Assembly: GCA_021825585.1 (NCBI GenBank)
Contig: JAKAGT010000008.1
Location: 62,001-126,000 of the forward strand
Direction: 5' to 3'
Length of the DNA stretch: 64,000 nt
Origin: Bacteroidota bacterium
GTDB taxonomy: Bacteria > Bacteroidota > Ignavibacteria > Kryptoniales > JAKASW01
In this document: piece by piece, positions 61,958-64,000 of the stretch
Numbering within the stretch: position 1 is the stretch's first letter
Layout of the letters: each line of letters begins with the position of its first letter
Notes under the pieces: model-generated
Database searches by the model: none
What the model was told of the DNA's origin: nothing
What the model saw: the letters and a program-made list of their open reading frames with translations, nothing else
Made by a program: the position numbers and the translations under genes

Positions 61958-63182
61958 CGAGTCCTCTCAACTTCTCTTCCATGCGTTCATAACCTCTATC
62001 CATGTGGTAGATGCGCAAAACCTCCGTTGTGCCTTCTGCAACCAGTCCCGCAAGAATAAGTGATGCACTCGCCCTGAGATCCGTCGACATCACCTTCGCG
62101 CCTTTAAGAGACTTTACCCCTTTGACGATCGCAATATTCTCCTTCACTTCTATGTCGGCTCCCAGCCTTACAAGCTCGGGAACGTGTTTGAAACGGTCGA
62201 AGTATATTGTCTCGGTGAGAATCGAGGAGCCTGTAGCCAGCGCCATGAACGCGATCCACTGGGCCTGCATGTCCGTTGGAAAACCCGGATACGGAGCTGT
62301 CGAGACGTCCACGGGTTTGATCTGGCCGGGCGCCTCGATGGTAATCGTATCTTTCCCCGTCTCTAATTTTGCGCCGGCCCCCTCCAGCTTCACGAGAAGC
62401 GAAGTCAGATCGGCAGGTTTGCAATTTGAGACTTTAACCCTTCCTCCCGCCATTGCGCCGGCTACAAGGAATGTCCCTGCTTCAATCCTGTCGGGTATGT
62501 TTTCGAAGTCTGCCGGAGACAGATCCTCGACTCCCTCGATAGTCACCGTAGGCGTGCCGAGTCCTTCGATGTGAGCCCCCATCTTCTCCAGGAATTCCCC
62601 GAGAGCCACGATCTCAGGTTCAAGCGCCGCATTGCTTATGACTGTTGTACCCTTTGCCAGGACTGCAGCCATCATGATGTTGCCTGTCGCGCCGACGCTG
62701 GATACGTCGAAATTGATCCGCGCTCCCCTCAGCTTCTTCGCCCGGGCGATTATATATCCTGAATCGAGCGTCACCTCAGCGCCGAGCTTCTCCATCCCTT
62801 CTATGTGAAGGTTCACCGGCCTCGGTCCCCAGGCACACCCTCCCGGCATGGAAACCTTGGCATAACCGTACCGGCCCAGGAGCGGTCCGAGAACGTATAT
62901 GGACGCCCGCATCTTTTTCACGAGCTCATACGGCGCTTCGAATTTTTCCACGCCTGTCGTATCGATAACCTGGAGCTTTCCCTTCAAAGATACCTTCGCC
63001 CCCAGCGATTCCATCAGCTGTGACATCGTCGTGACGTCCCGTAGATCCGGCGTATTGTCGATCCTGAACGTACCGGGCGATAACAGACTGGCGGGCATAA
63101 GTGCAAGCGACGCATTCTTTGCGCCGCTCACCACTACGTTGCCGGAAAGTTTTTTCCCGCCTTTAATTACGAATTTATACAT
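61920..63182 (-). CDS. murA: UDP-N-acetylglucosamine 1-carboxyvinyltransferase MurA
   Basis: Transfers enolpyruvate from PEP to UDP-GlcNAc, the first committed step of peptidoglycan synthesis. 420 residues, standard length. The key residues are Lys22-Asn23 in SGAKNASL and the catalytic, fosfomycin-binding Cys116 in MPGGCAWGPRPVNLH. Also FPTDMQAQWIA. The Cys form implies sensitivity to fosfomycin in principle. 69 bp after ftsX; overlaps the GWxTD gene by 38 bp. Confidence 0.97.
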   Translation of the reverse strand: MYKFVIKGGKKLSGNVVVSGAKNASLALMPASLLSPGTFRIDNTPDLRDVTTMSQLMESLGAKVSLKGKLQVIDTTGVEKFEAPYELVKKMRASIYVLGPLLGRYGYAKVSMPGGCAWGPRPVNLHIEGMEKLGAEVTLDSGYIIARAKKLRGARINFDVSSVGATGNIMMAAVLAKGTTVISNAALEPEIVALGEFLEKMGAHIEGLGTPTVTIEGVEDLSPADFENIPDRIEAGTFLVAGAMAGGRVKVSNCKPADLTSLLVKLEGAGAKLETGKDTITIEAPGQIKPVDVSTAPYPGFPTDMQAQWIAFMALATGSSILTETIYFDRFKHVPELVRLGADIEVKENIAIVKGVKSLKGAKVMSTDLRASASLILAGLVAEGTTEVLRIYHMDRGYERMEEKLRGLGADIERVQSDEF

Positions 63183-63251
63183 GACACCCTGCTATGTTAT
63201 TGATTGGATCGCCTCCCTGTCTTCCGATTCTTGCGGAATTGATATTCCCGT

Positions 63252-64000
63252 TCACGATAGGCTTTCCTTTATATAACGCCGGGTGGCAAACAGTGTCGAC
63301 AGCAGTCCGAGCAAAGTCGCTATCCCCATTATGGCAGCGTAGAACGCAGGCTGCGGGAGTGCCCTGGCCAGGATATCTTCCCTCGCGTAAACGACGACGG
63401 CGTTCACGACTCCATAAATGACCGCGGCTGCCGCTATTCCGCCGGCAAGCCCCTGTATCATTCCGCCAACAAGAAACGGCATCCTCACAAAGGTCTTCGA
63501 AGCTCCGACGAGTTTCATCGTGTCGATGATTTGCTTCTTGTACGAAATAGCTATCCTCATCGAATTGTAGACGAGGAATATTGAAAGTAGGACGAGCGCC
63601 CCGCCGAAGGCGCTCATTATCTCATACAACATTCTCACTCGCCTGTCGATAAGAGTTAATAGAAATTTCCTGTACTTGACCGATTCAACTCCCGGCATCT
63701 TCCCGATAGAGGCTGCAATCTCAGAGACGCCGCGCGTGTTTTTGTAATCGTTCTTCAGGAAAACCCTGTAGGAGGCCGGAAGGGGATTGAAACCGAGCAC
63801 CGATTCTATGTCCTGCCCGAATTCCTTCTTGAAAATGTTTGCCGCATCGTCTTTACTGATAAACTGAACGCCGCTCACCCCGTTCGTGCCCAGGATTTCT
63901 TCCTTGATTTGTCCCATCTGCTGGGAAGAGAGTGAATCGGAGAGGAAGACTTCGATCTCGACCTTGTTTCTCAGGTAATCGAGAAATCTCCGGGCCTCCA
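63252..64000 (-). CDS. ftsX: Cell division protein FtsX (5' end outside window)
   Basis: Membrane partner of FtsE that controls septal peptidoglycan hydrolases. The reading frame is open to the right edge of the window (LRNKVEIEVFLSDSLSSQQM, then a periplasmic domain with GVSGVQFISKDDA), followed by three further hydrophobic segments and the MacB-like permease motif KKQIIDTMKLVGASKTFVRMPF. About 248 residues are present; the usual length is about 290-300, so the N-terminus with the first transmembrane helix lies outside. An internal ATG at 63917 is not the real start. Confidence 0.93.
   Translation of the reverse strand, partial: EARRFLDYLRNKVEIEVFLSDSLSSQQMGQIKEEILGTNGVSGVQFISKDDAANIFKKEFGQDIESVLGFNPLPASYRVFLKNDYKNTRGVSEIAASIGKMPGVESVKYRKFLLTLIDRRVRMLYEIMSAFGGALVLLSIFLVYNSMRIAISYKKQIIDTMKLVGASKTFVRMPFLVGGMIQGLAGGIAAAAVIYGVVNAVVVYAREDILARALPQPAFYAAIMGIATLLGLLSTLFATRRYIKESLS

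Noticed and set aside
63252..63917. Taking the ATG at 63917 as the ftsX start
   Set aside because: The frame continues upstream with typical FtsX periplasmic sequence to the window edge, so the gene is simply cut by the window.

Overview
This window looks like chromosomal DNA from a Gram-negative (diderm) bacterium of the Bacteroidota/Chlorobi/Ignavibacteria side of the tree. The clues are a secreted metalloprotease with a C-terminal type IX-like sorting module, a GWxTD-type lipoprotein, BamD and TamB, separate heptose kinase and adenylyltransferase genes with a heptosyltransferase, BshA (bacillithiol) and a split glycine decarboxylase subunit. Many genes have clear AGGAGG-like ribosome binding sites, unlike most Bacteroidia. 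GTG and TTG starts are fairly common. No rRNA, CRISPR array, prophage, transposase or integrase gene is visible. Exact taxonomy is an inference.

Layout. 1-2.1 kb: aroE (cut by the window edge) overlapped by a TPR protein, minus strand. 2.3-2.6 kb: two tRNA-Ser genes (GGA, CGA), minus. 2.8-7.1 kb: ccmB-ccmC-ccmD-ccmE-ccmF, plus strand, a cytochrome c maturation operon with a CxxxY-type CcmE and no CcmH, closed by a bidirectional terminator at 7105-7132. 7.2-18.3 kb: a tightly packed minus-strand series read as htpX, glutamate dehydrogenase, an unknown envelope protein, bamD, a thioesterase, an FG-GAP protein, a metalloprotease, a CcmA-like ATPase, copA and copZ; the members from the FG-GAP gene through copA overlap one another. 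18.5-22.2 kb: lemA, a TPM/YgcG protein, aroF, a second TPM protein and a nitrilase-family protein, minus. 22.4-24.2 kb: gcvPB and a CoA-binding protein, plus. 24.4-30.3 kb: a secreted 'asparagine synthetase B'-like protein, a TPR protein, an acyl-CoA synthetase and an MBL hydrolase, minus, with a strong REP-like hairpin at 27559-27606.

30.5-38.0 kb is an efflux locus: a periplasmic adaptor, a heavy-metal-type RND pump and a beta-propeller protein on the plus strand, converging with a two-component system of the CusS/CusR class. Three direct repeats of 11 bp sit on the -35 region of the pump promoter and are the best regulatory candidate in the window. 38.2-45.3 kb: bshA, tamB, rfaE2, rfaE1. 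45.6-49.5 kb: a 999-residue hybrid sensor kinase and a divergent GNAT acetyltransferase. 49.6-56.8 kb: fadD-fadN-fadA-fadE, a complete acyl-CoA activation and beta-oxidation operon whose last three genes follow the Bacillus fadNAE order. 57.0-58.8 kb: DedA, an rRNA pseudouridine synthase and a Nudix hydrolase, plus. 58.8-64 kb: ftsX (cut by the window edge), murA, a GWxTD lipoprotein, a heptosyltransferase and mazG, minus.

Taken together the window is mostly housekeeping: envelope biogenesis, fatty-acid oxidation, aromatic amino-acid synthesis and respiratory cytochrome assembly. I did not find a convincing wholly new system. The points most worth a second look are the variant Ccm system with its ATPase gene coupled to a copper pump, the direct-repeat operator of the RND locus with its unusual third gene, the LemA/TPM cluster wrapped around aroF, and several secreted proteins of unknown role.
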